54,911 nucleotides of DNA from JAFGVL01 sp031553685 (GCA_031553685.1 JAVBLE010000060.1:1-54911); one strand, 5' to 3'. Positions 6,713 through 16,129 are shown, counted from the first letter of the stretch. Notes: generated by a model not told the origin, from the letters alone. Made by a program: numbers and translations.

Positions 6713-8494
6713 ATGAAAATTTTTGTATTGAAAAAATCATTAATCCCCCTTTGCATAGGAGGAATATTAATGTTTTCGTCGTGTGTGGACGAAACGATTA
6801 ATTTGGATAATCTTTCGACTGATGTAACATTAGCCCGTTCGTTAGCGATACCTCTTGGCGAAGCAAACTTTACTGTCAAGAATTTGCTATATCATTATGA
6901 TCCTTCTTTGGGAACTGACATTCGTATTGACAGTACCGGCACAAATGGTGTTGTTACTTTACTTTATGATAAATTTATTGATTATGGAATACCAACCGAT
7001 ATTAAAGACTTACTTGGATTTGGAACTTACGAAACTGAAGATTTATATCTTAATGGAATAAATGACTTGTTGTTCGAAAATTTCAATCCTATAACTCCTG
7101 CCGACGAAGCCATTCTTAATCAGATTAAAACTACCGGAGTTTCATTTACATCGGGTGTGAATTTTTCTTGCGAGATTAATCCTGTTTATAATTTTCAAGT
7201 AAATGACAAGAAAGATGAGCAAGTTATTAACCGGATTGTATTCAGAAATTCGTCTATTGTTATTACCGTAAAATCGAATGTCAACATTCCTGATGGAATG
7301 ATGAAGGCAGATTTTGAGATGCCTATTACCCATCTCGATGGTAATCCTGTAATAGTTAAAAACTTGCCAATCAAATTAAATGAGCCTACAGTAGTTGGCC
7401 CAAAAGATTTTATTGTGCTTTTAAATGAAGGTAACACAACGGACAACCCGATTAAGGAGAAAGTAATACCCATCAAAATGACATTTACCGGACAAAATGG
7501 AGGTCCTACTATAAGTCAGACTACTTATCTTAATTTCAAAATAGATTTTCATGATGCAGGATCTCAGTTTGTTGCTTATGGAAAATTTTACAAGCGCGAA
7601 GCTGTCGATTATGATGATGATAAAAAAGTTGTTCCAATTCATTTGAGGGATTATCTACCTGAAGGCACTGCTATTTATCCGTTGAGTCCTGAAGTGGAAT
7701 TGGCAGTTAAAAACAATGTGGGAGTTCCTGTGGCAATAAATATTAAATCACTGCGTGCCGAGCAACTGGATCCGGCTAAAAAAATTGAAGCTCTTTTCGA
7801 GAATAATCTACCAGGTACAACAAGGATTGTGAATCGCCCTTCCAATCATGGCAGTGAAGCTAATACAAGTATTATTTTCAATAATCAGCCGGGCAAAGGC
7901 GAAATACAAAATTTCTTTGGAAGCCCCGAAAACCGTATGAATATTGACCAATTATTCCTCGATTTGGATTTTGGCATTGGGCAAGAAACGGATAACACGG
8001 CAGAACAATTTATTGCTTCAGACAGTAAAGTTTCTATCAATGTAAAAGCTAAAATACCGGTTCATTTCAAGGGATCAATTACTTATACAGATACGATTGA
8101 TAACATTGACCTTGAAGACGCATTGCAAGTGGCAAATTCTGCAAAATTAGATTTGCGTGTATTCAATTCCCTTCCGTTAGGAGTAATGCTTAAAGTGGAA
8201 TTATTGGACGAAAATAAAAACCCAATTATTGTTCCTAATGCACTGTATGAGCATGACATAGAATCTGCTAATGTAAATAATGATGGATCTGTTCAGGATA
8301 ATTTTGTTCCAAAAGAAAAACTCTTAACCCTTCGTTATAATGCTCAAACCATCGACTATTTGAAAAAGGCTAAACACTTGAAATTGACATTTACAACAAA
8401 AGGTCGTACAAGCGATTCTGAAATTAAGTTGAGAATGCGCGATTCCTTAAAAGTAAAAGCAAGTGTTGCTGTTATAGGAGGAGTTAGTTTTTAA
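6713..8494 (+). CDS. Bacteroidota lipoprotein of unknown function
   Basis: A 593-residue protein with a lipoprotein signal peptide (hydrophobic segment then FSSC-VDE, lipidated Cys about residue 22). The body is acidic and beta-rich with no catalytic motif that I recognise, so it is probably a surface or periplasmic envelope protein. It has its own strong promoter and is followed 35 bases later by a DUF5723 outer-membrane protein gene, so the two probably act together. Exact function cannot be stated. Confidence 0.8.
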   Translation: MKIFVLKKSLIPLCIGGILMFSSCVDETINLDNLSTDVTLARSLAIPLGEANFTVKNLLYHYDPSLGTDIRIDSTGTNGVVTLLYDKFIDYGIPTDIKDLLGFGTYETEDLYLNGINDLLFENFNPITPADEAILNQIKTTGVSFTSGVNFSCEINPVYNFQVNDKKDEQVINRIVFRNSSIVITVKSNVNIPDGMMKADFEMPITHLDGNPVIVKNLPIKLNEPTVVGPKDFIVLLNEGNTTDNPIKEKVIPIKMTFTGQNGGPTISQTTYLNFKIDFHDAGSQFVAYGKFYKREAVDYDDDKKVVPIHLRDYLPEGTAIYPLSPEVELAVKNNVGVPVAINIKSLRAEQLDPAKKIEALFENNLPGTTRIVNRPSNHGSEANTSIIFNNQPGKGEIQNFFGSPENRMNIDQLFLDLDFGIGQETDNTAEQFIASDSKVSINVKAKIPVHFKGSITYTDTIDNIDLEDALQVANSAKLDLRVFNSLPLGVMLKVELLDENKNPIIVPNALYEHDIESANVNNDGSVQDNFVPKEKLLTLRYNAQTIDYLKKAKHLKLTFTTKGRTSDSEIKLRMRDSLKVKASVAVIGGVSF

Positions 8495-8529
8495 GAAAAA
8501 TCAATGGTAAAATATTATTTGATAAAAAA

Positions 8530-9960
8530 ATGAAAAAGTCATATATAAAATTTATTTTAGTAGGATTATTCGCTCTTGTTGCAATATTTACACAAGCACA
8601 GCAGTTGAATACGCTTTATTTTATGAAAAATATTGAAGAGCGATATTTACTCAATCCTGCTTTTCAGCCTAATTACAATGTTTATGTCGGAATGCCGATA
8701 TTTTCTGCATTCAGAACCGAAATTGGCAATAATGCGGTAGGGTTTAATGATATTATCTTCACTAAAAAAATAAATGGAAGAGACAGCACCATTACCTTTT
8801 TGCACCCCGAAGCAGATGTTGATGGCTTTTACAATTCGCTTCCGAATACAACCCGTATAAATTCAGATTTCTCTTTAGGTGTTTTGAGTTTTGGATTCCG
8901 GTTCAAAGAAAAAAACTATTTTAATTTTGGGGTTGCACAAAAGGTATCTGCCAATATGTTTTTGCCCAAAGATTTGTTCAAACTGATGATTTACGGGGTA
9001 GATACAACAAACACTACTGTGTATAATTTTGACAAAATGGGAGTTAAAGCTACTTCTTACACCGAGTTGGCCTTTGGTTATTCTCGCCAATTGGGTGAAA
9101 AATTAACTGTAGGTGGAAATTTTAAATTCCTTATCGGGCAAGCCAATTTTTCGAGTAAAAATGAGAGTTTAAGTCTGACTGCAGGTCCTGAACAATGGGC
9201 TTTTGAAGGAAACACTCAACTCAACGCTTCGATACCAATGCTTGTTATTCCAATAAAAGATGATGGGTCAATTGATTGGGAAAACATTGATACAGAAGAC
9301 ACATTTAAAACTTCGTCGCTCTTTGGCAACTATGGAGCTGCTATTGATTTGGGAGCTACTTATAAATTGTTGCCCAACTTGCAACTTTCAGCCGGAGTTA
9401 CCGATTTGGGTTTTATCCGGTGGAAGAAAAATACAGTAAATGCAGGTTTGAATGGTCGATTTGAATTTAATGGTGTTGACTATGACATTGACGACGATAT
9501 GGATGCAAAAATAGACTCCATTAAAACTGCTTTTGAAGAGGCTTTTTCGTCCAACGCCACTCACGATGCTTATACAACCATGCTTTCGACTCGCTTGAAT
9601 ATTGGTGGCGAATATAGTATTTTGAAAGATAAAATCGGTTTTGGATTGTTGTCGTCCACGCTGTTTACCAACAAAACGGCATTTGAAGAGCTTACTGCTT
9701 CGGTCAACTTCCGCCCCGCCAAATTCTTTAGTGCAAGTTTCACATACACACTTTTGGGTGGAACTTATTCTTCACTCGGTTTGGGACTACAAGGCAAGGC
9801 AGGACCCGTCAATATTTACTTCCTTGCCGACCAGGTGCCATTATCGTATGCTACACGAAATTATATCCCCAAAGACTTGAGATCTTTTAATTTCCAGTTT
9901 GGAATTGGGTTAGCATTTGGTAATCCGGACAAGAAAAAAGACGATAATGATAAAAAATAA
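8530..9960 (+). CDS. DUF5723-family outer-membrane beta-barrel protein
   Basis: A 476-residue protein with a signal peptide (cleavage about AQA-QQ, residues 22-24). Many alternating hydrophobic strands follow (for example INSDFSLGVLSFGFRF, YTELAFGYSRQLGEKLTVGGNFKFLIG). The N-terminal block QLNTLYFMKNIEERYLLNPAF resembles DUF5723 proteins and is distantly like PorP/SprF (LINPA). Probably an outer-membrane barrel; substrate unknown. It is co-transcribed with the preceding lipoprotein and ends at a clear terminator. Confidence 0.8.
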   Translation: MKKSYIKFILVGLFALVAIFTQAQQLNTLYFMKNIEERYLLNPAFQPNYNVYVGMPIFSAFRTEIGNNAVGFNDIIFTKKINGRDSTITFLHPEADVDGFYNSLPNTTRINSDFSLGVLSFGFRFKEKNYFNFGVAQKVSANMFLPKDLFKLMIYGVDTTNTTVYNFDKMGVKATSYTELAFGYSRQLGEKLTVGGNFKFLIGQANFSSKNESLSLTAGPEQWAFEGNTQLNASIPMLVIPIKDDGSIDWENIDTEDTFKTSSLFGNYGAAIDLGATYKLLPNLQLSAGVTDLGFIRWKKNTVNAGLNGRFEFNGVDYDIDDDMDAKIDSIKTAFEEAFSSNATHDAYTTMLSTRLNIGGEYSILKDKIGFGLLSSTLFTNKTAFEELTASVNFRPAKFFSASFTYTLLGGTYSSLGLGLQGKAGPVNIYFLADQVPLSYATRNYIPKDLRSFNFQFGIGLAFGNPDKKKDDNDKK

Positions 9961-9970
9961 CACAAACCAT

Positions 9971-10007
9971 AACCCTTCCATAAAGAAATGGAAGGGTTTT
10001 AATTTTT
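9971..10007 (+). terminator. terminator after the DUF5723 gene
   Basis: AACCCTTCCA pairs perfectly with TGGAAGGGTT (10-bp stem), followed by TTAATTTTT. Confidence 0.85.
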
Positions 10008-10012
10008 CATAA

Positions 10013-10261
10013 ATGACAGCAATTTCTACCTATCAAAAAATTATTATAAGCATTTTCCTGCTTTTCAATATTTTCATTTCGGTTTTTTATTATAACCGCC
10101 TACAACTTCCTTACAATGAGGCAGGCAACTATTTCGACACCGAATCAGGCAGAGTTGTACACGACATTACTGATGCTTTGATGGTGCTTTGCATAGTGGC
10201 ATGGACTCTTTTTTTATTATTTTTGTTGCAAATTTGGTGGAAATCAAAGAAACGGACTTAA
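10013..10261 (+). CDS. small two-helix membrane protein
   Basis: An 82-residue protein with two predicted transmembrane helices (about residues 9-27 and 55-75) and a short polar loop, ending in a basic tail WWKSKKRT. No named family is recognised. The stop codon is two bases before the proB start, so it is likely part of the proB transcript, although it may simply be a conserved neighbour. Confidence 0.65.
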   Translation: MTAISTYQKIIISIFLLFNIFISVFYYNRLQLPYNEAGNYFDTESGRVVHDITDALMVLCIVAWTLFLLFLLQIWWKSKKRT

Positions 10262-10263
10262 AA

Positions 10264-11346
10264 ATGAGTTACCAATATAAAAAGATAGCCATAAAAATCG
10301 GCAGTAATGTTCTGACTCACAAAGACGGAACGCTTGACTTGGAACGCATGTCGGCATTGGTCGATCAGATTGCACGGTTGCATAAAGATGGCGTGGAAAT
10401 CATTCTTGTTTCTTCCGGTGCTGTAGCTTCGGGGCGAAGTGAATTAAAGTTGACTAAAAAACTTGATCCGGTATCAGCTCGCCAAGTATTTTCGGCAGTG
10501 GGGCAAGCTAAACTGATCAATCATTATTATGAGCTATTTCGCAAGCATGGCATTTTTTGCGGACAGGTGCTTACCACCAAAGAAAGTTTCGGTTCGCGCG
10601 GGCATTACCTAAACCAAAAAAATTGTATCACAGAGATGCTTGCTTTGGATGTAATTCCAATCGTAAATGAAAATGATACTATCTCGGTTACCGAACTCAT
10701 GTTTACCGACAATGATGAGCTATCAGGACTTATGGCAACCATGATGCATACAGAAGCACTCATCATTTTAAGTAACATCGACGGAATTTATGACGGCAAT
10801 CCAAACGATCCAAACTCACAGGTAATTCGCGAGGTGAGTTCCGAAACGGGTTTGACACAGTATATCCAAACCGGAAAATCATCGTTCGGGCGGGGTGGCA
10901 TGCTTACCAAAACCACTATTGCCCGCAAAGTGGCCGACGAAGGTATTACCGTGATTATCGCCAATGGCAAAAAAGACAATATTTTACTTGACCTATTGGT
11001 AAAAAACAGCCAAACAATTTGTACGAAGTTCATTGCTAATGATAAAAAAATATCGGGGGTAAAAAAATGGATTGCCCACAGCGAAAGTTTTACCAAAGGA
11101 GAAATACACATCAATGCGGGCGCTGCACAAGCCTTGACAGGAAACAAAGCCACTTCAGTGCTTTTTATAGGAGTAACTGCTATCAAAGGCGATTTTGAAA
11201 AAGATGATATTGTGAAAATAATAGATGAGAATGGGGTGCAAATGGGTGTCGGGAAAGTTCAGTATGACAGCGAAAAAGCCTGTTCACTTATCGGGAAAAA
11301 AGGTCAACGACCTTTGGTTCACTATGATTATTTGTATTTGGATTAG
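10264..11346 (+). CDS. proB: glutamate 5-kinase
   Basis: A 360-residue enzyme phosphorylating glutamate for proline synthesis. The N-terminal amino-acid kinase domain starts IAIKIGSNVLT and includes the ATP-site block LVSSGAVASGR. NENDTISV, the substrate loop FTDNDELSGLMA and GRGGMLTK are all present. The last 90 or so residues form a PUA domain (GEIHINAGAAQAL..GVGKVQYDS). ATG 10264 is chosen because an upstream start at 10189 lies inside the preceding gene. No proA or proC is adjacent. Confidence 0.95.
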   Translation: MSYQYKKIAIKIGSNVLTHKDGTLDLERMSALVDQIARLHKDGVEIILVSSGAVASGRSELKLTKKLDPVSARQVFSAVGQAKLINHYYELFRKHGIFCGQVLTTKESFGSRGHYLNQKNCITEMLALDVIPIVNENDTISVTELMFTDNDELSGLMATMMHTEALIILSNIDGIYDGNPNDPNSQVIREVSSETGLTQYIQTGKSSFGRGGMLTKTTIARKVADEGITVIIANGKKDNILLDLLVKNSQTICTKFIANDKKISGVKKWIAHSESFTKGEIHINAGAAQALTGNKATSVLFIGVTAIKGDFEKDDIVKIIDENGVQMGVGKVQYDSEKACSLIGKKGQRPLVHYDYLYLD

Positions 11347-11541
11347 GAGTTGTTTAAATTTTTACTCAAAAAAATTGATGCTTATCCGCAGTAATACTCT
11401 ATTTTTTTACTTTATAGATTGTTCGACAAGCTCTGTAGCCATGCAATCTCTGACTAATAGAATTATGGTTGTAAAAATGTATCATTATTTATTTTGAAAT
11501 ATTTAACAGGCAAGAAAAATTCAAGCCATTCAATTCCTTAA

Positions 11542-11595
11542 TTAACCTGTTGGCAGAATTAAGCCAAAGCATGTTTAATTCTGCCAACGGGTTAA
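11542..11595. other. long hairpin between proB and the GH28 gene
   Basis: TTAACCtGTTGGCAGAATTA pairs with TAATTCTGCCAACgGGTTAA with a single mismatch around a loop of about 12 bases. It lies where the two convergent genes meet and may serve as a 3' end for either, but it lacks a long T run. The 263 bases between the genes also contain the common motif TTCGACAAGCTC near 11422. Confidence 0.6.
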
Positions 11596-11609
11596 AGATA
11601 ATATCTTGT

Positions 11610-13226
11610 TTACTTGATTGTAAGCACGCTTGGTTGTGCGTCTTGCAGTTCGATTTGTTCTTTTTGGATGGATGAATTTTCAATCTTGATATTTTTAGTT
11701 TTATCACCCAAAATCTTGATGTAAGAACCGGTTGACGGCATGTCTTTGATGTTTTTGAATGTAATGTTCGACGAATTGCTCAAACGGTACGCTTGCCCAT
11801 CGGTAATGATATTTACATTGTCGAATGTAATACCTTCGGCTAAGGATGCTTTCACACCATCTCTGGCTTTGATCACAATATTTTGGAACAATACATCTTT
11901 TACATGAGCACTTTCGTTGCTACCGATTGAAATCGCTGTTTTAGCGCCATCGCAATATATGTTTTTGATTGAGAAACCATCGAAATCGGGAATTTTGGCA
12001 TCTTCAATCTTCATATCTTTGGTTTTTACAGCTCCCTTGTCTTCGTACTCAAGTTCGAAAACAATTGCTTCGCCTTCGATATCTTTCATATAAAGGTTTT
12101 GGCAGAAAACACCGGTTACTTTACCTCCCCGACCCGCTCCACTTTTTACGCGGATACCGGTTTCGGTGCCGTTGAACGAGCAATTGTCCACAAAGATATT
12201 GCGCATTTTCCCGTCTGTATTACTGCCGATTACAAAACCGCCATGTGCATGGAACACCTTGCAATCGCGCATTACGATATTTTCCATCATAAACTCGCCG
12301 TTTTTCGAATTGCCCGATTTCAGGCACATACCGTCATCGCCCGTATCGACCATACATTTGTAGTACAATACATTTTTGCTTGCGCTCACATCCAGCCCGT
12401 CGGCATTTTGATACCACCATTCGTTTTTCACTTTCACATCGTGGAGTACCATGCCGGTCATACCGCGAAGGTAAGCCGCAAATTTAGGTGAGTTGGTAAG
12501 CGTAATGCCTTCGATCAATACATTTTTCGAGTTCGATACCGCCAGCATATAGGGGCGAAGGCTCGGCTTTACAATCGTTTCGTATTCTTCTTTCGTTATA
12601 TCTTTTTTATTTTTCGAAGCCAACAGTTTTTCGCCTGCTATAAAACCTTTGCGTGGATACCACATTTTACCATCTTCGCTCACTTCTCCGGTTTTAACAA
12701 ATGCCTTCCATTGTTTTTCGGTGATTTTTTCCTTTTTCACCATGCGCCAGTCTTGCCCATTGCCATTGAAAACGCCCTTTCCGGTGATCGCGATATTTTC
12801 GAGATTTTCGCCGTCAATCAAGTCGGGAATATTGTATTTTCCGGCTTCGCCAATAATCGGGTAATCGTTCAGGTCAGAGCTGAAAATTACAATAGCTCCT
12901 TCAGCAAGGTTCAAGTTCACATTGCTTTGCATACGGATGGTAGCTGTGAGCCACAGTCCGGCAGGAATTTGCACCACGCCACCGCCTTCGCTCGAACATT
13001 TCTTAATCGTAGAATTGATCGCTTCAGTACACTTCGCCACCCCATTGCCAACCGCGCCGGCATCGGTAATGTTATAAACTTTGTTTTTAAAAGCTGGAAC
13101 TTTGATAGGGAACGAAGCAAAGGGCAGGTTTGACAACTGTTTGTCCACTTCGGCTTGCGTAATTTCTTGCCCGAATGTTATCATGCTTGATAGCAACAGG
13201 GCGAGTGGCAGGATAATGCGTTTCAT
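11610..13226 (-). CDS. glycoside hydrolase family 28 (polygalacturonase-like), exported
   Basis: A 538-residue right-handed beta-helix protein with a signal peptide (ending about FG-QE, residue 20). The four GH28 motifs are present: NADGLD (274-279), GDDGMCLKSG (296-305), HAHGGFVIGS (326-335, the usual GHG) and RVK (359-361, the usual RIK). It should cleave galacturonan-type linkages in pectin, probably in the periplasm. An insert at about 155-225 is Lys-rich. It stands alone with no SusC/SusD pair nearby, so it is not part of a visible polysaccharide utilisation locus. Confidence 0.92.
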   Translation of the reverse strand: MKRIILPLALLLSSMITFGQEITQAEVDKQLSNLPFASFPIKVPAFKNKVYNITDAGAVGNGVAKCTEAINSTIKKCSSEGGGVVQIPAGLWLTATIRMQSNVNLNLAEGAIVIFSSDLNDYPIIGEAGKYNIPDLIDGENLENIAITGKGVFNGNGQDWRMVKKEKITEKQWKAFVKTGEVSEDGKMWYPRKGFIAGEKLLASKNKKDITKEEYETIVKPSLRPYMLAVSNSKNVLIEGITLTNSPKFAAYLRGMTGMVLHDVKVKNEWWYQNADGLDVSASKNVLYYKCMVDTGDDGMCLKSGNSKNGEFMMENIVMRDCKVFHAHGGFVIGSNTDGKMRNIFVDNCSFNGTETGIRVKSGAGRGGKVTGVFCQNLYMKDIEGEAIVFELEYEDKGAVKTKDMKIEDAKIPDFDGFSIKNIYCDGAKTAISIGSNESAHVKDVLFQNIVIKARDGVKASLAEGITFDNVNIITDGQAYRLSNSSNITFKNIKDMPSTGSYIKILGDKTKNIKIENSSIQKEQIELQDAQPSVLTIK

Positions 13227-13532
13227 TTTTTTAGATTTTATTTTATGATTTTTTTGATTTTAATTGCGGGATTGTCATGTCTAGCGAAGTCGAGTCATCG
13301 CTTAAAGTTAAATTCCTGTATAAAATTCAATTTCAATTCCTGAATATTCATATCCATAAATTTTATGAGCACAAAAATATAAAAATTAAACGCTACTCTG
13401 CAAAAATCCTTCCTAAATTATATCTTGTAAAAATCTTACAAAAAATAAATACGGTAGAAACTCTGTTTCCTTTATGTACTGAAAGGCTAAGACAATAAGA
13501 TAGTAAAACACTAAGATTTTGTCACCAGAAGT
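13227..13532. other. intergenic region, no gene seen
   Basis: About 300 AT-rich bases between the GH28 start and the insertion element. A motif resembling common Bacteroidota dispersed repeats (CTAGCGAAGTCGAGTCATCG, about 13281-13300) is present. No convincing promoter or reading frame was found. Confidence 0.5.
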
Positions 13533-14622
13533 AAGTATGTGACAAAAATTAGTTTATATTAAACAGTTTGTATTTTATCATTAGAGATTTCCCCAATGCA
13601 GCCAAACATCTATTTGTAGCATATAATAAAGAGTCTTTATTCAAATAATCCTCAGGATTTATCCACTCTTTCTTCAATTTACGCCAAATAGTTTCAGCAA
13701 TATTCAAATGTGGAGAATAAGGAGGCAGCAAGAAAATAAACAAACCTCTTTTTTGCCAATAAGGAATTCTCTCTTGAATAATTCTGGCTTTATGTATGCT
13801 TGCATTGTCTAACACAACGAATGTATCTTTATGTATTTGAAAAGAAAATTCTTCCAAATATTCCAATACCAATTGGGCATCAATGTGATGTTCTGTTGTT
13901 TTCCAATAACAAGCACATTGCCTGTTTATAAGGGCAAAACAATTTATACGATAGGCTCTTTCACTCAGTATACAAACTTGTTCATCAGCAAACTGCCAGC
14001 CATAAGGAACATAACCCTCACTACATACATGAGATTCATCTCCATAATAAAGGTCTATTTTTCCCGATTGACTCAAACGCTCAAGTTCTTTAAGTTCTTG
14101 CAGTTTGTACTGATAATATTCTTTCAAAGGTTTTCCTTTACTGCGAAGCCTTATTCGTTTATATCGACCGCCAAGCTTTTTAAAAAATTTCTAAAAGTTA
14201 CGCGGCTCACTGATTTGCCACTTTGTGCTTCCCATTCTGCTTTTGCATTTTGCAAGCGTTGACGATTGCGCTTAATAGCCTCCAATATGGCTGCTTTATC
14301 TTCAACTTCATTGATGATGGTTTTGCGACCTCGACCAGGTTTGGTTTGTAAACCCTCTATTCCAAATGTATTGAATCGCTTTACCCAATTATTTACACTT
14401 ATAGAACACATTCCGGTTACAGAACCGACTTCTTCAGAGCTTCGATTCTCCGATTTGAGTAGGATACTTTGGCAACGCATTCGAAAACAATGGCTTGAAC
14501 CATTTTTTTAACCAAACAATAATTTTTCTCGTTGTTCTATTGTTAATATTGGTGTATTTACTCCTCCCATAGGGGACAAAAGTAATTCTATTTTTCTTTA
14601 AACTAATTTATGTCAAATACTT
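13533..14622 (-). mobile_element. IS630-family insertion sequence, about 1.1 kb, degraded
   Basis: Terminal inverted repeats match at 22 of 24 positions: 13533-13556 (AAGTATGTGACAAAAATTAG..) and the reverse complement of 14599-14622 (AAGTATTTGACATAAATTAG..). A further TGTCAC lies just outside both ends (13520 and 14641), so the true borders may be a few bases wider. The single transposase gene on the minus strand is interrupted by a stop and a frame change. Confidence 0.85.
13549..14570 (-). pseudogene. IS630-family transposase, interrupted by a nonsense codon and a frame change
   Basis: Reading from ATG 14570, the first 20 residues (ending EQREKLLFG) are followed by TAA at 14510-14508. The same frame continues KNGSSHCFRMRCQSILLKSE, so one codon appears mutated to stop. 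The helix-turn-helix part ends at 14151. The catalytic part is in the -1 frame, joined through KKLGGRYKRIRLRSKGKP. A T TTA AAA heptamer (14184-14178 on the minus strand) sits exactly where a -1 slip would fuse them. The DDE residues are in YGDES, VVLDNASIH and HLNIAETIW. Confidence 0.85.
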
Positions 14623-14653
14623 ATAAGTAAATAATGTGACAGATTATAATGAT

Positions 14654-14974
14654 CTAACTATATCTTGTTGACGCTTGCCCCGAAGTTTCCTCTACCGAGA
14701 TATGTTTTACAGAGATATACTCATTTAATGATTTGTTGAAAATTTGTTTTGTAGGGTTCTGTACGCTCCAAATTCTGTAAAACTCATGGATAAACTTCTT
14801 TCGAGCTTTTTTATCTTCGGTGGTTTCGCCTAATGCAATCCCGTTTTTATCTAATTCCATAAAATCTTGTTTGTATTTTTTGTCGCAAAAACAATGTATC
14901 TCGTCCTGCCGAATTGTAAATTTGACAGGACGAAAGTACAGCTTTTTTATCAAATAGAAACCATCCATGCTCAT
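14654..14974 (-). CDS. uncharacterised ORF, possibly a gene remnant
   Basis: A 106-residue reading frame (or 104 from the second Met) between the DUF6261 terminator and the IS630 end. It is rich in Lys, Phe and Tyr (LIKKLYFRPVKFTIRQDEIH, KKARKKFIHEFYRIW) and ends EETSGQASTRYS. I do not recognise the family. It stops only about 13-30 bases from the IS border, and the C-terminus looks like the middle of a domain, so it may be a truncated gene. A longer frame starting at 15160 is rejected because it runs through the hairpin repeat and the DUF6261 gene. Confidence 0.4.
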   Translation of the reverse strand: MSMDGFYLIKKLYFRPVKFTIRQDEIHCFCDKKYKQDFMELDKNGIALGETTEDKKARKKFIHEFYRIWSVQNPTKQIFNKSLNEYISVKHISVEETSGQASTRYS

Positions 14975-15015
14975 TGGGAGCTTGGATGGCTTGAAAAGTA
15001 GAGATTTATAAACAA

Positions 15016-15056
15016 TCAGGGCTTCACTTTGAGTGAAGCCCTGACTTATCAAGAAT
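15016..15056 (-). terminator. hairpin at the 3' end of the DUF6261 gene (dispersed repeat copy 2)
   Basis: On the minus strand, ATTCTTGATAAG is followed by TCAGGGCTTCACT / AGTGAAGCCCTGA, a strong hairpin 4 bases after the DUF6261 stop. Orientation relative to the gene matches the orientation relative to array A of copy 1 at 6051-6093. Confidence 0.8.
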
Positions 15057-15059
15057 GTA

Positions 15060-15791
15060 TTATTCATTTGTTCCTGTTTCAGGAGAGTCCTTCCCATTGC
15101 TGCCCTTGCGGTGAAGGTTGCCGTTGACACGGCGGTTTTCGGCGTCGAGCTCGTTGGCAAACTGGGTGAGTTCGGGCGTGGCTGCCGATTTGAGCAATAT
15201 CTCGGTTTGCGAGTAAATATACCGGATCAGTTCGTTGCCATCACGGCGGATGCCTACCATGCGGAGTGTGGTTTGGTCGCCGGTGTCGATGCTGCGCTGG
15301 TTTTGCAGGGTGATAAACTGTTGGTTGACGGTTTTAAGCTGGTCTTTGCGCTCTTCTAGGCTGATGGCTGCCATGTCGTCGGCGCATTTTTCTTCGAGTT
15401 CTTTGACGAAATTGACGATCATACCGCTCTCTTGGTCTTGCGGTGCGCTTGCCATGTTTTTGTAGTGGTCTATCACTATCATCAGGTTGCGAGCGGCGCG
15501 CTGTTTGGCAGGGTCGATGTCGTGGAGGTAGGAGCGCACATAGTTGTTCAACGCCCCAATCAGACGGTCGCGCAGCAGGTCGGCTTGCTCGATATCTTCG
15601 GTAAGCCGGCTTTTGCGAATAATCTCCAATGCCGCGTTGGCATCCACATTGTTTTGCTCCAACAACGCGAGCAACGCTGCCAATGCTACCGCCACACTGC
15701 CGGTCTTTTTAATGAGCTTGATAAGGAAGGTTTCGTAGGTGTACCATTCTTCGTTTTGGAGGTACTCTAATCTAATTTTTGTAATTTTCAT
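15060..15791 (-). CDS. DUF6261-family protein
   Basis: A 243-residue, largely helical soluble protein. The start (ITKIRLEYLQNEEWYTYETF) and the pattern of Asp/Arg/Lys blocks (ADLLRDRL, LMIVIDHYKNM, VNQQFITLQNQRS) fit the Bacteroidota DUF6261 family; function unknown. Ser, Lys and Asn dominate the last 25 residues. The gene is preceded by palindrome array B and followed by a hairpin also found beside array A. Its G+C content looks higher than that of the flanking AT-rich genes, suggesting a separate history. Confidence 0.7.
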   Translation of the reverse strand: MKITKIRLEYLQNEEWYTYETFLIKLIKKTGSVAVALAALLALLEQNNVDANAALEIIRKSRLTEDIEQADLLRDRLIGALNNYVRSYLHDIDPAKQRAARNLMIVIDHYKNMASAPQDQESGMIVNFVKELEEKCADDMAAISLEERKDQLKTVNQQFITLQNQRSIDTGDQTTLRMVGIRRDGNELIRYIYSQTEILLKSAATPELTQFANELDAENRRVNGNLHRKGSNGKDSPETGTNE

Positions 15792-15846
15792 AATCGATTG
15801 TATTTAATTGTGAATAATATTGTGTTTGTTCGACAGTGAACCCCCA

Positions 15847-16068
15847 ATTTATTTTGCGGAATTCTTAAACTCCTGTCTTTTTATTCGTTCTACATTTGCG
15901 GAATTGATTTCCCCTGATAGTTTTATGTTTTCCGCAATGCGGTTTGGGTTTTCCCTTGTGGTTTTGTTAATTCCGCATTGCGGTTTTTGTTTTTCCTTTT
16001 GGTTTTACCCGTTCTGCATTTGCGGAATGGGTTTTTCATTGAGGTTTTAGGGTTTCCGCATTGCGGAA
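15847..16068. repeat. palindrome array B upstream of the DUF6261 gene, 41-bp period
   Basis: Palindromes based on TTCCGCATTGCGGAA begin at 15888, 15930, 15971, 16012 and 16054 (steps 42, 41, 41, 42), with a degenerate first unit near 15847. Spacers resemble TGGGTTTTCCCTTGTGGTTT. In the direction of the DUF6261 gene this reads AAACCACAAGGGAAAA, like the array A spacer AACAAAAAACAACAAGG. Period and spacer type are therefore shared with array A, but the palindrome is different. Confidence 0.88.
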
Positions 16069-16129
16069 TGGGCACAGCTCCTGCAGAGTTATTAAGCAAC
16101 GGATATATATCCGCTGCGACTTACATTTT

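Noticed and set aside
14975..15160. N-terminal extension of the 14654 ORF
   Set aside because: It would be encoded across the DUF6261 3' end and the hairpin repeat, both of which explain the sequence better.
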